Source: Klebsormidium nitens
Taxonomy: Eukaryota; Streptophyta; Klebsormidiophyceae; Klebsormidiales; Klebsormidiaceae
Length of the DNA: 64,000 nucleotides
Direction of reading: 5' to 3'
NCBI GenBank assembly: GCA_000708835.1
Contig: DF237352.1
Coordinates: 21,352-85,351 of the forward strand
A program made the position numbers and the translations under genes. The notes below the pieces were generated by a model. That model saw only the letters and a list, made by a program, of their open reading frames with translations. It searched no databases and was not told the origin of the DNA. Every line of letters begins with the position of its first letter. Positions within the stretch are counted from its first letter, which is position 1. Below are positions 22,673 through 33,902 of this stretch, piece by piece.

Positions 22673-23982
22673 CTAACAAAAACCAAGCACAAAGACCGTG
22701 GAAGCTGCACTGCAACTTCCCAAGAAAACCGCGCCGCTTGAGCCCATCCTTGAAGCTAGACGAAAAGTGTCAGGCCAGGACTCGGGCGTTGTGCAGTACT
22801 CCGTTGAACCTTTTGGACCTTCGAGAAGGCGGCCTGCAATAGGCCAGGCCGCTCCTACGATCCCGCCCGCAAGCGCAGTTCCCAAGATTGGGGCTACAAG
22901 AACCTGCATGGCGGTGCCAAAAACAGCGGAATGAGAAACTTGGAGGAGGCACCTCAGAAATGAAGGACTTATCGGGCGAAAAAAGCACAGCTGAACCCGC
23001 CTACGGTGTAAGTACTATTATTAAGCTGGCAAGAGTTAGATGCTCTGTACCTCGAATAAACCGCTAGTCAAGACTTGGGGTCGATCGAACGCGATAACGT
23101 CAAGGTAGTCTAGCTGGGAGCGATGTGAAAGCAGCCAGACACAAGTTGTGTACTTCGCGTTGACTTGCAGGGGACTTACGGAATATCGTGCAAATTGGAT
23201 TTACAGATTAGTTGACATTCAAATTAATTAAAGTGGTAGAAGCAACGATTACCAACAGAGTTGAGCACAACTGCTGACCCAGCGAAAGGCAGGATCTTCC
23301 GTGCGGCCAATAATACTAGCCACTGGTTTCCGCTGCTGGCACACTGCGGAAACTTGGGACTTTAGCTCATGCCAAGGCTGTCACGAGCACCGGGCTGGAA
23401 ACGCCATTAACATTATGTAAGACTAGCTGATGCCCTCTACCAGTGATATCGTCGCCGCTGGAACATGCGGTAAGAGTACACGGCACTCTAGAACAGGTGC
23501 CTACTTTTCTGGGTAACGTGAGTTGAGCCCTTCACCGCTGCGTGGATCTTCGTGATTCAAGCCGCTACCTTCCTGAAACATATTGACCGCTTTCTTCACT
23601 AACATTCTTGTGTTTAAGTCGCTTGAACCGAGGCTTCTTGCTTGAACAGTCTACTTGACGTGCTTGAACAAACTTAACGATCCTGGTTTCAAGTGGATCA
23701 CATGCTGGAACTTCAATCAAATCACGAAGGCCTTGGTTTATAGGACCCATTCATGATGACTATGATGGGTCTTTCAGCAGCCTGCTGGAATGTTGTCGTT
23801 CATCTGTCGGACAAGCTGACTGTCATTCTTGTTCAACTGTGCTTAAGGCAGCTACAGGTTGATATTGGCCGCCGCTCCTAAGCCTGACGGAAACCTCCAG
23901 TGCAAGTGCTTACCTTGAATGCTAATCTGAGCACCGAGCCCGCAGTGGCGCTCCTGGCCACTGTGCTTACTTGATTGCTCAT
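22673..23982 (-). CDS. Small two-exon glycine-zipper protein, array copy 4 (shifted acceptor)
   Basis: Exon 1 runs 23982 to 23914 (23 codons, M-S-N-Q-V-S-T-V, donor AAG|GTAAGC). The acceptor position used by copies 2 and 3 reads CTG here instead of an AG. An in-frame alternative acceptor GTTCAG 27 bases upstream gives exon 2 at 22990 to 22673 and a 128-residue product with nine extra residues. The core is intact: I-L-G-T-A-L-A-G-G-I-V-G, loop T-P-E-S-W-P-D-T-F-R-L-A, second segment S-S-G-A-V-F-L-G-S. Using the nearest AG instead would shift the frame. The copy is therefore either functional with a moved splice site or a recent pseudogene. Confidence 0.5.
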
Positions 23983-24139
23983 AGTTGATTTCGTGGGGGC
24001 CACTCCACCGCCTCTTCAAGTTCTTGATATCAAGCTCGCTGATTCTAAGAGTTTGCTGAGCTTGCGCCGGCTCAGACTGAGATAGCTCCTCGTCACACTT
24101 ACAAAGCCGGTTGACTTGTTCGTTCAACGTTCAGAGAAA

Positions 24140-24295
24140 GTCGCGGTCGCGTATCTCGTCGGCCGCGCCGCGGCGCCACGCTTCGGCGGGCAGGGTTTGG
24201 CGGAACGATTGGCAGAGGTTTGGTCGCGCGCCATCGGGGCAGGCCCGGCCCGGCTGCGTCGGGCTGCGCCGCACTCGGGTCGAAGGGGGTAATTG
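24140..24295. promoter_or_regulatory. GC-rich block upstream of array copy 4
   Basis: Contains GGGCAGGGTTTGGCGG and GGGGCAGGCCCGGCCCGGC, at the same place relative to the start codon as in the other units. A promoter role is inferred. Confidence 0.4.
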
Positions 24296-24439
24296 TCGGA
24301 ATTTGGAAACGGCAAGAACTTCAAGTTCAAGGCATGCAATCTTAACGTCGGAGTCGCAGACACTTTTGCGAATGATGAGTCTCTTTGGATCCGAAGGAAA
24401 GCTGCAAACGATATTCAAGATCTGGCATCCAATCAAGAA

Positions 24440-25419
24440 TTAGTTAGCTAGACGACCGGAGGGGAGCTTCAATTACGACTAGGTGCGTACGTGCGAGCAG
24501 AATCGAGTTCAGATCGAAAGCTTTTTCAACAATGACGTCCGCTGGATCTGATGTCACCATGCAGGAAGACGACCTCAAAGCGTAATTAGTAAAAGAATCA
24601 AAGGGTAGCTCGCGATTGGAGAGCAACAAATCTCATGATGTACTGGACCTCGAAATTGACTCATGCAATTGCCTCATGGCAAACTGCAATGCGCGCTCCG
24701 CGCACAACCGGCGTTCGCCGTGGCAGCACTATATCGAGGAAGTACTAAGGCACATGCTGAGCCCGAATATGCTTTGAGTCGTTGCGCAAACGGCCCTAGC
24801 TGCTCACATGCAAAGCCTGCGCTAGCAGATAGCGATCCGACATGCGACCGTCGCTAACAGAAAACTACACCGGAGGATAAAGTCATGCAAGCTAGTGCCT
24901 GGGCGTGACGGTAAAGATACGTCGTCGAACGTGCTCACTTATACACAGATAACATACATGCAATCGACCTCACCAGGCAGGTTCTTACAGGCAGCGCGCA
25001 GCGGCCTTGACTCAAGCTTTCTGCACGCCTAGATTATATCCACTACATAACTATCGCCCGCCACATTTTTGCTGTGTCAGCCTCATGCAAGCACTAGTAA
25101 CTTGAACTGGTCCGGAAGTATGTCCAGCCCAACTGGAAGATAAGGGCACGGCCAACAAGTAATCGGGGTTCCTCCTTCTGGATAGTTGAGGCCGATGATC
25201 ACTCACAATAGGTCGCGATCGGTGAGGATCATCAAGAGAGCAAAAGATTCTTCGTGCAATTGTCGCGCATTGTGCGCAATCCTTCGATGCCCGATCTGGC
25301 TTTGGCCAATTTGGCCCATGGCATGGCCTGTGATACTCCTGTCCTAACAAGGCCTGGCTAATCAGAGTCAACACATTTAAGCACCGTAGCAACTCGAGAG
25401 GTCAGCAACTCGTCCCTTG
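24440..25419. other. No gene seen
   Basis: Only short, featureless open frames. Presumably the 3' flank of the aldolase gene. I searched here for an exon encoding the usual aldolase C-terminus and did not find one. Confidence 0.4.
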
Positions 25420-28400
25420 TTACTTTCCGGCTCCCCCGAGCCTCAACGCCTGCAGGATTCGGCCACCCCCAGGTGACGGGTGAGGGCCCTTGTAGTTGCC
25501 CAGCTGCACGCGAGTAAACGAAGCATGACGTCATCCTCAAGCAGACTCCAGTTCACATTGTCACCTCAGTTGGCATCAAGGTCTGGAAAAATGCGTCTAA
25601 CTAGTGCGGGTCCAAGAACTCGATCCTTTGCGCTCAGAAGGCTGACCTGATCAAGCTACAGAATAACCGCCGGGTTTCGTGTTTCAAACTTTAGCCAAAC
25701 AAAAGAATTGCCGGACACGTCCTCGACTGAGTCTGCTACACGATGTCAGTCTCTGCCAAACGTACGCTTTGCTGTCGCGAATAAATAGTCTCAGGTCGGG
25801 AACAAGAAGTAAAAGCACACAGCAAGAGCGCTCACCTGCGCTTCGGAGTTTGCCTTTGCTAAAGCCACCAGTCTTTCTTGAGCGGCTTGAATGTTCTCGG
25901 GCTGCAAAAGAAGGAGAGAGACTCAGAACGACACAGAAGGATGCTGGGAAAGGAGTAGACGGCGGGTGTGAAGAAGCTGCAGCCGGTGGTCTTGTATTGA
26001 TTCAACCAGATTACAGGGCTTCAGAATCTTGATGATTCAACGTTTTGAGAAGTCGGGGGCGTTTCTGGAACACAGTATGCTTGAGAGGGCATAAACGGAC
26101 GGCATTCACAGGAAGGCAACTACTGCCGACGCTCGTCGTCTCGGTGAGCACGTGGCAGTTGCTGACATCAGCACTCAGCGGTGGGCCGCGGCAAATTGTA
26201 TTCAAAAGTCGCTCTGTGGAGTTGCTGCAGATGCATCAGCGTGCGCGCAATACACGCAAAGGACGGCACAAATCTTATAAACGACGGTGTTTACACGATC
26301 TGGTATAGTATAGTATGCAGTTGACCGAAATGCGGAACAAGGACGTGAAGATACGCGGTCTGCATGCTTAAGGGACCGGATTGCCAGGCCAGAAAGAAGA
26401 GCGCCGCCAGAGTGAAACTGCATCTCGCAGACATCCACAAATCTCTTTCTTTTTGAGCTTTATATTGTGTATACTTCTCTTCCTTCCTCCTGACGTGATC
26501 GAAGAGAGCAACCCGCCTTGCCCGACCACGTATTGAGCGCCCTTCAGTCGGTCGGGAGGCGTCGTTCATGCTTTTGAAAGACTGGCTCGTCAGCTTCCGG
26601 GTTTCGAAGTTCTCGAATGTCGGAAGAAACCCTAAGATTGAATGAGAGAAACGCTGAATGAGAAGACAAAATCAGCTCACCTTGCGGACCACGTCTTGAG
26701 CGTGCTCGACTGGAGCGCCCTGTCGCACCAGACCAGCTTTTCTCTCATTTTCCCAGCTTTCGAGACAACGAATTTCAAAGAGAGACGAAACCACTCTTTC
26801 TATCGAGAAACAAACCGAGTTCGCAGAGAGACTAGCTCACCTTGCCCGACCACGTCTTGAGCGTGCTCGACTGAAGAGCCCGTCCGTAGGAGAAGGTGAG
26901 CGACCAGGGGTAAGGGCCGTACGCTTGGAGGGCGTTCAGGTTCAGTGTTGCCTCCTCTTCGCTCATGCCCCCGGACAAGAAATGGATGCCTGCGGGTGGA
27001 AATTCGAAGTTTGAGCAACTGCGTACGAGAAGTTGCACCAGGTATCTGAGGATGTTAACAGGTGAGTTGGAGCTATCGGACGGCTCACAGAATTGCCCCT
27101 TACAACCCGCCCTCAGGACTCAAGCTCGTTAGTGTGCTCACGACATGCAGCAAGACGCCCGATTTACGAGGCTGCACGGGGCGATATGCGTTCTATTTAC
27201 CTACTCGCTGCTCTGCCTGCCTGGACGAGGCACCGCAAGGCTGAAGGTGAAGCGCGAGCGTGATACTTTCGTTACTCAGGAGGCTTCACAACTCTATCCG
27301 CTGACTGCAGCGCTTATATAGTCGCTGATGTCACTGATACTCCTGTCACGGTGACACTCAAGTCATCCAAGATCAAATCACAAAGTCTGGTATCTTCTGA
27401 AGCAACCTTGCCTATCTTCTGTCGATATTATTTTGTGCATTGCCCCCGGCGCATCAAGACACCGAACGAAAGGGTTCGAGAATCTCATAGGACTGTCCAC
27501 ACCGTGCAGCAACGCAAAGGCCGCAAGAGGAGGAAAAGGGAGCACACGCCACCTACTTTTGAATAGATCTATGAAGTCAAGTAAACAGCTTTTAAGGTCT
27601 TAACAAATTGAAAAGCACAGAAAGCACCCGGCGGCACTCACTGGGGACTGCGGCAGGGACGCTCCGGAGCATGGTCCGGACGGTGTACTTTGCGACCTCC
27701 TCGGGGGAGGGGGTCGAGACGTCGAGGCCGGGCAGGATCATGTTGGGCTTCAGAAGGATGCCCTCCAACATGACGTCATACTCGTTGAGCAGCCGGAAGG
27801 TGTGGCTGTTCACCTTCTCGCTGATGTAAGCGGTGCGCTCGATGCTGCGGGGAAAGAGTTTACCGGGCAATGGTCAGGGCACGCTCTATAAGACCCATTA
27901 AGAGGGTCGGACACTGTCCCAATGCAGAGGAAGAGAACCGCGTGATGAGAGGTTGATGGAGGATCACCAAAATCACGATCCGTGTCGAAGTGTTTCTGAC
28001 CTAATCTTGAGGTGCATGACCCGCAAGTTGGCCGCACATTTTCGGAGTCCACCTATTCTTCCTCACTATGTCTTCGCTCCATCCAGAGCGCTCGTAAAGC
28101 TCTGCGCACTACAACCATCAGCAGAGAGGGGAAAGGCTGGCAACATCCTAAGAAAAAGGTCTTCGTCCCTGATCAAGTTCCACACAGAATGGAAACAGCA
28201 TCGTAACCCATTTCCATACCTGTAGTCCCCCTCGCCCAGCGTCACTTCCGGTTCCACGATCGGCACCAGCCCGTTGGCCTGGCAGATCTGCGCATAGCGC
28301 GCGAGCGCGTGGCAGTTTTCTAGAATGGCCGTCGAGGACGGGTGCACCGAGCTGTCAACTTTCAGGACTGCGCGCCATTTTGCAAAGCGGGCACCTTGAG

Positions 28401-30149
28401 CATAGTACCTGGAAATCAGGGGTTTTCGGAGTTCTAGCATTTGGCGAAGCACGGCTTTGAGTGTAGTACCTATGGGGGGTTTTGGAATCTTGGTGTACAA
28501 AGGGTCGAACTAGTTGTGATGGTCGATTGACTTTATACTAAACGACCTTCTTCCCAGATTTGTGCACGCAAGCAATTGTGAAGTCTTGAAATGCTTGGCT
28601 TGAATTCGGAGGTGGTCCGGAGGCAGTGCTTCCGGCATTTCATTATTTGGTGATTGTCAGCTCGCAGTTTGTGCAAAGAGTCTGTCCTGAATCTGGCGCT
28701 GGATCCCTGCCTGGCCCAATCAAGTGGAAACCATGAACATCTCATGTCTATGCAAAGTACAAAGAGTCCAAGCGTTTCAGCACAACGGCTTCACGAACTG
28801 TGATTCCAAGCTCGTCCGTTGCACAGAAACCTTCACGAGACTCTTGGAACTGACAGACTGCGACTATTTTTCATGCAAGAAACCTGACTTCTTTTGCCCT
28901 TACTTTTTGCAACGGTCAGCCAGCCCGTCCAGCCCCTGCGTCGACGTCTCCCCGTCGGTCCCGTAGATTGGCTGCAGCCCCGTATCGACCTTGATCCCTG
29001 GCACAATCCCCTGCTTCTGGAGGATCTCAACGAACGGAACGCCGTCCGCGGACGACTGGAACAGCGTCTCGTCGAAGAGAATTGCACCGCTAATGTACTG
29101 CCCGAGCCCAGGGGCGGTGTAGAGGAGCTGGCGCCAGTCACGGCGGTTGTCCTCGGTATTCTCGATGCCCACGCTTCCAAGCCTGCACACATGAGGTGTG
29201 GTAATTTCAGGAGGTCAGTAAGATGTGGGTCCATCATAATGTTTGGCTGCTGTATCTGACTTAGCCGGCTCTAGGGCTGGCTTTGTGCTCACATCCGGTG
29301 CTGACAGCCAAGAGGGGGCTTGAGCTTCACAGTTATTTCAGTTGCAAGAGGGTCGCTAGGCATATCTTGGATTGAATTGACATGCAAAATTGACCGGCTA
29401 TGAGGGTAAGCAAAAGCGACCTTTGTGCAAACTTGCACCCAATGCCCAAAGTGAATTGAGTCTGCGTTGATGGGGAAGCGATTCAAGGAATGGACGAACA
29501 GCAAGCGCATTGGCAGGTGCTTATAATGTCAGTGTTTGGCCCAGGAGTTCAAAGAGGCCTTTCAGCTGAAAGTAGACCCCTCTCAGATGCTCTTACTTCT
29601 AAGCACGTTGTCGCTGAGCAGCAGTCTCAAACATGTGCCGCTTTACTCGTGACACCTATTTGTCCCACTCGTAGGGCAGTAGATCCCTGCGCAGTATCAT
29701 TGATCTCCAAAGAAGAGGCTTATGGAGAATGTCTGTCGCTTTGTTTGACACCCTTGACTTTGCCGAGCTGACTGTCGGAAAACGCACAACTTCCAGGGAT
29801 ATTGAGTCTAGTCAACTGCCTGTCTAAGACCAGAACCCTAATCTGAGAACCCTAGAGTTTTGGCTCACCGCTTCCCCGTCGTCACGTTGCTCTCGTCCGA
29901 CGCCAAAATGCCCTTCCCGGGCGCGCCAATGTAAGCGGCCGTCTTGCGCAACTCCTCCGCATACTGGTTCTCTTTCTCGAAAGCGGTTGTCATCATAATG
30001 CCTGGCCGGCCAGCAGAGGCCTTCCTGGCGGGCAGGATAGCCCTGCCGGCCAATGAGAGGCTGCCAGCTGGCGCCGCACCCACGAAGGTGGAGGCTGCAG
30101 AAGAGGGGTAATATGAAGGTGAGTGGCTTGGGAAATGTTGTAACGTCAT
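25420..30149 (-). CDS. FBA: Fructose-bisphosphate aldolase class I, plastid type, 7 exons
   Basis: Cleaves fructose 1,6-bisphosphate to two triose phosphates, and the reverse in the Calvin cycle. Exons: 30149-29869, 29182-28904, 28408-28220, 27844-27642, 26989-26841, 25901-25836, 25503-25420. All phases agree and give 416 residues. The first roughly 50 residues are Ser/Ala/Gly/Arg-rich and look like a plastid transit peptide. Family motifs follow: [43 protein letters not shown], and L-L-K-P-N-M with the Schiff-base lysine at K282. [12 protein letters not shown] and [14 protein letters not shown] close the core. The last exon gives L-G-N-Y-K-G, then an atypical tail ending G-G-A-G-K. The usual terminal tyrosine motif is missing, so a final exon may be mis-set. 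An alternative 5' exon could also exist, since TTCTGCAG at 30100 resembles an acceptor. Confidence 0.93.
26510..26722. repeat. Two intronic copies of the 3' edge of aldolase exon 5
   Basis: The exon 5 end plus donor (26841-26895) recurs at about 26677-26722 and, more degenerately, at 26510-26550. Read on the minus strand the copies give [14 protein letters not shown] and R-A-L-N-T-W-S-G-K. The first copy keeps a GTGAGC donor. Confidence 0.8.
28437..28475. repeat. Intronic copy of the 5' edge of aldolase exon 3
   Basis: TTGGCGAAGCACGG to TGTAGTACCTATGG matches the exon 3 acceptor region 28380-28412 (TTGCAAAGCGGGC to CATAGTACCTGG), followed by the same GGGGTTTT phrase. This copy has lost the CCAG acceptor. 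Confidence 0.7.
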
Positions 30150-31453
30150 GTTGATGGGCGAGTAGAATACGAAGGGGTTCGTCACGTATTCGAATGGGGT
30201 GGATACGTGTATTGGTCAAGGTGGGTGCGGGTGCCAAGGGGCAAATCACAAGACTGGGAATTTAAGGGTTGCTCATTTTCTAATCTCAAAGTAAATTCAC
30301 TACCCCAAAACTGGTTCCACAGATAGGGTTTCATAGTCGAGATTTGCAGGGCACAAGCAATCCTGACGTGGCCTGTGAACTACTTCAGGCCTGAATGTAA
30401 AACTCTGGTCAACAGGAGGTTGCGACTACGCAAATAGCAATGAAAGCACCGGGCGTATGGACACAAAAGCATAATGTCAGCGTTCAGAAAGGCACAGTTG
30501 ACATGGAGCGGTGGCTGATCATAATGCCGCCTGCTGAGCAGATCTTGCCAATCTCTGTAATGTACCAATGTTTTGGTGAATGCCTACAATGCTGACATCC
30601 CTCACATTGCTCCTGACACGAGCAATGTGAAACCTAAGCAGTTTGAGAAAGGTGGCAGCTAACAGGTATTTCCATGAGCAGCAATGCGGGATTTTCAAGC
30701 AGAACAATACCTTGAAGACTGCTCTGCTTAAGCGCAGACCCCTGCGCCATCTGTGCCGCCGACGCCATTGTTGTGGAACCGCTAGCCCTCTGTTTTCTAG
30801 TGCGGCGTCGCGCCTCAGAGCTAGGGCAACAACACACGTAAGCACTGTTCCCTCTTGGGCTCCAAAACGCTGTTGGTCCCGCGATCAATGCAAAGAGATT
30901 TGAGAAGACTTTGCTCGTGGAAAGAGTTTGGTGCATTGCAATTTGCAGCATGGGAAACAGTGTTGTTGTTGTCAAACGTGAGGTCACAATCTCGCTCAAG
31001 TTGTCCTCAAGAGCCGCTCCTAAACAAAACGTCTGGCTCACGTTGCTCGAGCGCAGTGACGTCATGTCAATCGGGCGCCGTCCAAAAGCTGCCCCATCCG
31101 AATCTGACGGTCCTAGGCTTACGAAGCAGAGCCACATGTCATGCTACAATTGGTTAAGCTGGTGATGATCGTTGCTTACGCACTCCCCCTCAAAACGGGA
31201 GAAATCAGAAATCAAGCCTGCTGCTCCCGTCTCACCAGCCATTTCAATTTTCATCAGCACCAGGCCTTCAACTTCAAGTTGTCTCACTTGAGCAAGGCGC
31301 GAAACATTGCTAGGAATCTCTGCTAGGAATCTCAATCACAGCTAGAGGGAGGGAACTTTACTGTTTGCCTACCTAGCTTCAAGTTGTCGTCTGAGTCTTC
31401 CAGTTCTCAATGTCGGCAGGCCGCCTGTAGGGTGCAAGAAGCGGTACATTGTG
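30150..31453. other. Divergent intergenic region
   Basis: Lies between the aldolase start (minus) and the H3-tail-like gene start (plus), so it should hold both promoters. Open frames here are short and overlap in all directions. I see no supported gene. A non-coding 5' exon for either gene is possible. Confidence 0.45.
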
Positions 31454-33902
31454 ATGGCCCGCACCAAAGCGACCGCGCGGCGGGAGTTCTCCAAGCGAAA
31501 CCCTGCGTCCTCTTACGGCATCCAGAGGGATCAAACCACTCTGCAGAAAGCGCAACCGACCAAGACAAGCAATGCCAAAAAGAAAGCTGCAACCAAACCA
31601 GCTGCCAAGCCGGCAAAAGGGGTGAGCAGCGTTGTGCTTTGTGGGTCAGTCCAAGAAGAGTGAGCTTCTCCTTTGATGAGAGTTTTCAGTGGCTGAAAGT
31701 GGTTGATTGCATCGAGGGTGCATCGAGTGCAAGGTGCACTTAATGAGCTGGTGACTCCACCCAAATCGAGTCTGATCATCACGTTGCACGGCAAGCCTTG
31801 GAGCACACTATGAGAGTTCCGGCAGCTTGGAAAGCTTACGATGCCCAATCAGGTCCTGACCGACCAAAGTCTTTCATTAGCGCGTACCTTGGGACTATGT
31901 TCCACCTCTGGCTGGCTGTAGAGCAACTGCCAGGAACCAATGGAGCAATGGAACGATGGAGGTATTGAAGCAACAGAATCACCAAACGCTGGTGATCTGC
32001 AATCAGCTTGCAGTCCAATTAGGCAGTTGGACTGCTCCAAGAACTCAAGATGTGCAAACGCGCTCTTCTTGTAGCAAGCTGCCATGTCTTCAAGCTGATG
32101 AAAAGCATACTTTGCATATACTACTATACCAGTTTCTTCACCAGACCTTCCAGATTCTGACGTGGGCTGCATCGGTGACTATGCAACTGCGGTGCCACAT
32201 CCTACAGAAACCAGCAGCGAAAACCAACAACTCCTGCAGAGTCTGATCAAAACTGGTCCATTTGAAGATGCTGGTTATTGTAGCTGCTGATGGAGCTTGC
32301 AGGGCCTTGTTGAACCACTGTTGGAGAGATGATAACCGACCTTCTGTTTCATGTTCTTCTCTCTGCAGGGAAGGAAAGCTTCTACAAGTGTTGTTGGAGA
32401 GTACTCTCTGAAGGTGACCGAGGAGCGCAGCAGCGGGGTACGTGTTCTTTTGTCTTCCCTCCCGATTCCACTTTGTTAGATTCCCCATGCATACTGGTAC
32501 TTTTCTGGTTCCTCCTTTTCTTTTTCCTGAGTAGCTGCCTCAAAAGACTTTTTGAACCGGACAGGTGTGAACCACAGCCGTCGATAAGCAGCATCCAAAA
32601 AGCAAGTCATAAGGCCAGTCTTGATTCACCACTTGCTGGGCTTCCTCTGTTAGAGAGGCTGAATCTGCATTGGCAGCCGCTGCTTGTCGTAGTGGACCAG
32701 GCGACCCAGATATAAAGTGCGCTTGGACTCGAATTTGTGGATTGAGCTGTTGCACGCTGACTTGAGAAAGACCTGTCTTGGAGCTCGTACAATCAGCACA
32801 ATTTTGTTCCTGATAAATCAGAGGGTGTCTGTAGCCTTCATTACCACATCTATTAAATGATTTAGTGATTGGGTGTAAGCCCAGTCTTGAAATATTCTCT
32901 CCGACTATTTCTCTCTCCTGCTCCGGTCAGATATCTTCAATATAGTTGCAAGGGTGGAGTCCCGTTTCAGGGTTTGGGGAGTTTATTGTGCCACTGGCGC
33001 TTTTTGATGCTGCCCAAATGCAGCACGATCCTAGTTGTGATAAAACATGAAAGAGACATGAAGTGTTCGAAAAAGGATTCTTGAGAGCAGCTGAGAGGAA
33101 CTGAGACTTTGCAGTGTTTTGCAGGGCATGTTTGGGAGCTACGAGGCGGATGATGAAGATTCGGAGGAGTATTCCATGTCCGTATTTGAAAGCGGGGGGC
33201 ACACCTGGGCGCGGTTTGAGCTGGAGACTGTGGAGGGTTGTGCCAAGTTCGGAAAGCGCACCGTCAGCAAGGGGCAGGTAAGGAATGCATATGAGTTCGC
33301 GGCCATTAGGGTCGGCCACTCTGCCTGGTTCTTCTGGAGTGCTGAGAACAAGTACGGAAGACGTTCCGCAGACAAGAAAAACTTTCTTCCTTTTCCATGC
33401 ACCCATGACTTTCTCTGCAGGAGAGTTGGTGAAAGGAGCCACTGTGATTTATTAAGGAGACACAGTGCGAGGGATCTTCTGATAATCGGTAGACTTTTGT
33501 CAGAGCTCCGTTTTTGGCTCCCGATCCAACATCAGAAGTTGAAACGCAGGACACCTCGGTTTCTGCCGGCTCTGGTTTCTTTAACCTAATACTACAGTAG
33601 CAAGACCAACTTTTCACCACTCGTTTTCAGGACTTATGACGTGCTCTTCTTTGCAGACAACGTATGCTTACCAATGGCGCGGGCGGGAGACTGGCGAAGG
33701 CGAGATTCAGTGCGCCAGCGATCAAAAGGGCACGTTCAAGTTCCACGGCGATAAAATCGAGGGAACGATGAAGACTCCTTTTGGTGATCTCATTCTGACG
33801 GGGGAGAAGGTCTCAGACGAGCCCGATGAGAAGAGTGCGTCCATGTGGGACTACTGCACCGAGGAGCAGCATGAAGTGGAGCGCGTGAATAGGTGGAAGT
33901 GA
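31454..33902 (+). CDS. Unknown 211 aa protein with histone H3-like N-terminal tail, 4 exons
   Basis: Exons: 31454-31621, 32369-32437, 33125-33277, 33657-33902. All junctions are phase 0, with donors GTGAGC, GTACGT and GTAAGG and acceptors CTGCAG, TTGCAG and TTGCAG. The product begins M-A-R-T-K-A-T-A-R-R, matching seven of the first nine residues of mature histone H3. It continues with a Lys/Ala/Pro-rich segment (A-K-K-K-A-A-T-K-P-A-A-K-P-A-K) like a linker-histone tail. There is no histone fold. Residues about 68-200 form a compact acidic domain with F-G-S-Y-E, S-G-G-H-T-W-A-R-F-E-L, Y-Q-W-R-G-R-E-T-G-E-G-E and F-G-D-L-I-L-T-G. I associate the W-R-G-R-E-T-G-E-G motif with uncharacterised proteins known mainly from fungi, which is unverified memory. 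A chromatin role is inference from the tail alone. Confidence 0.72.

Larger units (their letters stand above)
11290..24440. repeat. Four-unit diverged tandem array
   Basis: Units at roughly 11.3-13.8, 14.1-16.7, 17.0-20.7 and 22.2-24.4 kb. Shared landmarks in order are a block with ATGGTGCACCG or CGTGCACCGTTTC (units 1, 3, 4), a phrase ACGAGCTAGCGTC, the glycine-rich exon 2, GGAGCGAAACCTTGCT (units 1, 3), CTGCTGGCACCCTGCTGAA (units 1, 2, 4), CCGCTGGA, the ATG exon followed by its donor, the phrase GCCTCTTCTTGATGT, and a GC-rich block containing GCAGGCCGGCC. Units 2 and 3 share a further 220 bases (16540-16760 and 20440-20670). Divergence is high enough that copies are old, yet the small reading frames persist. 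Confidence 0.8.
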
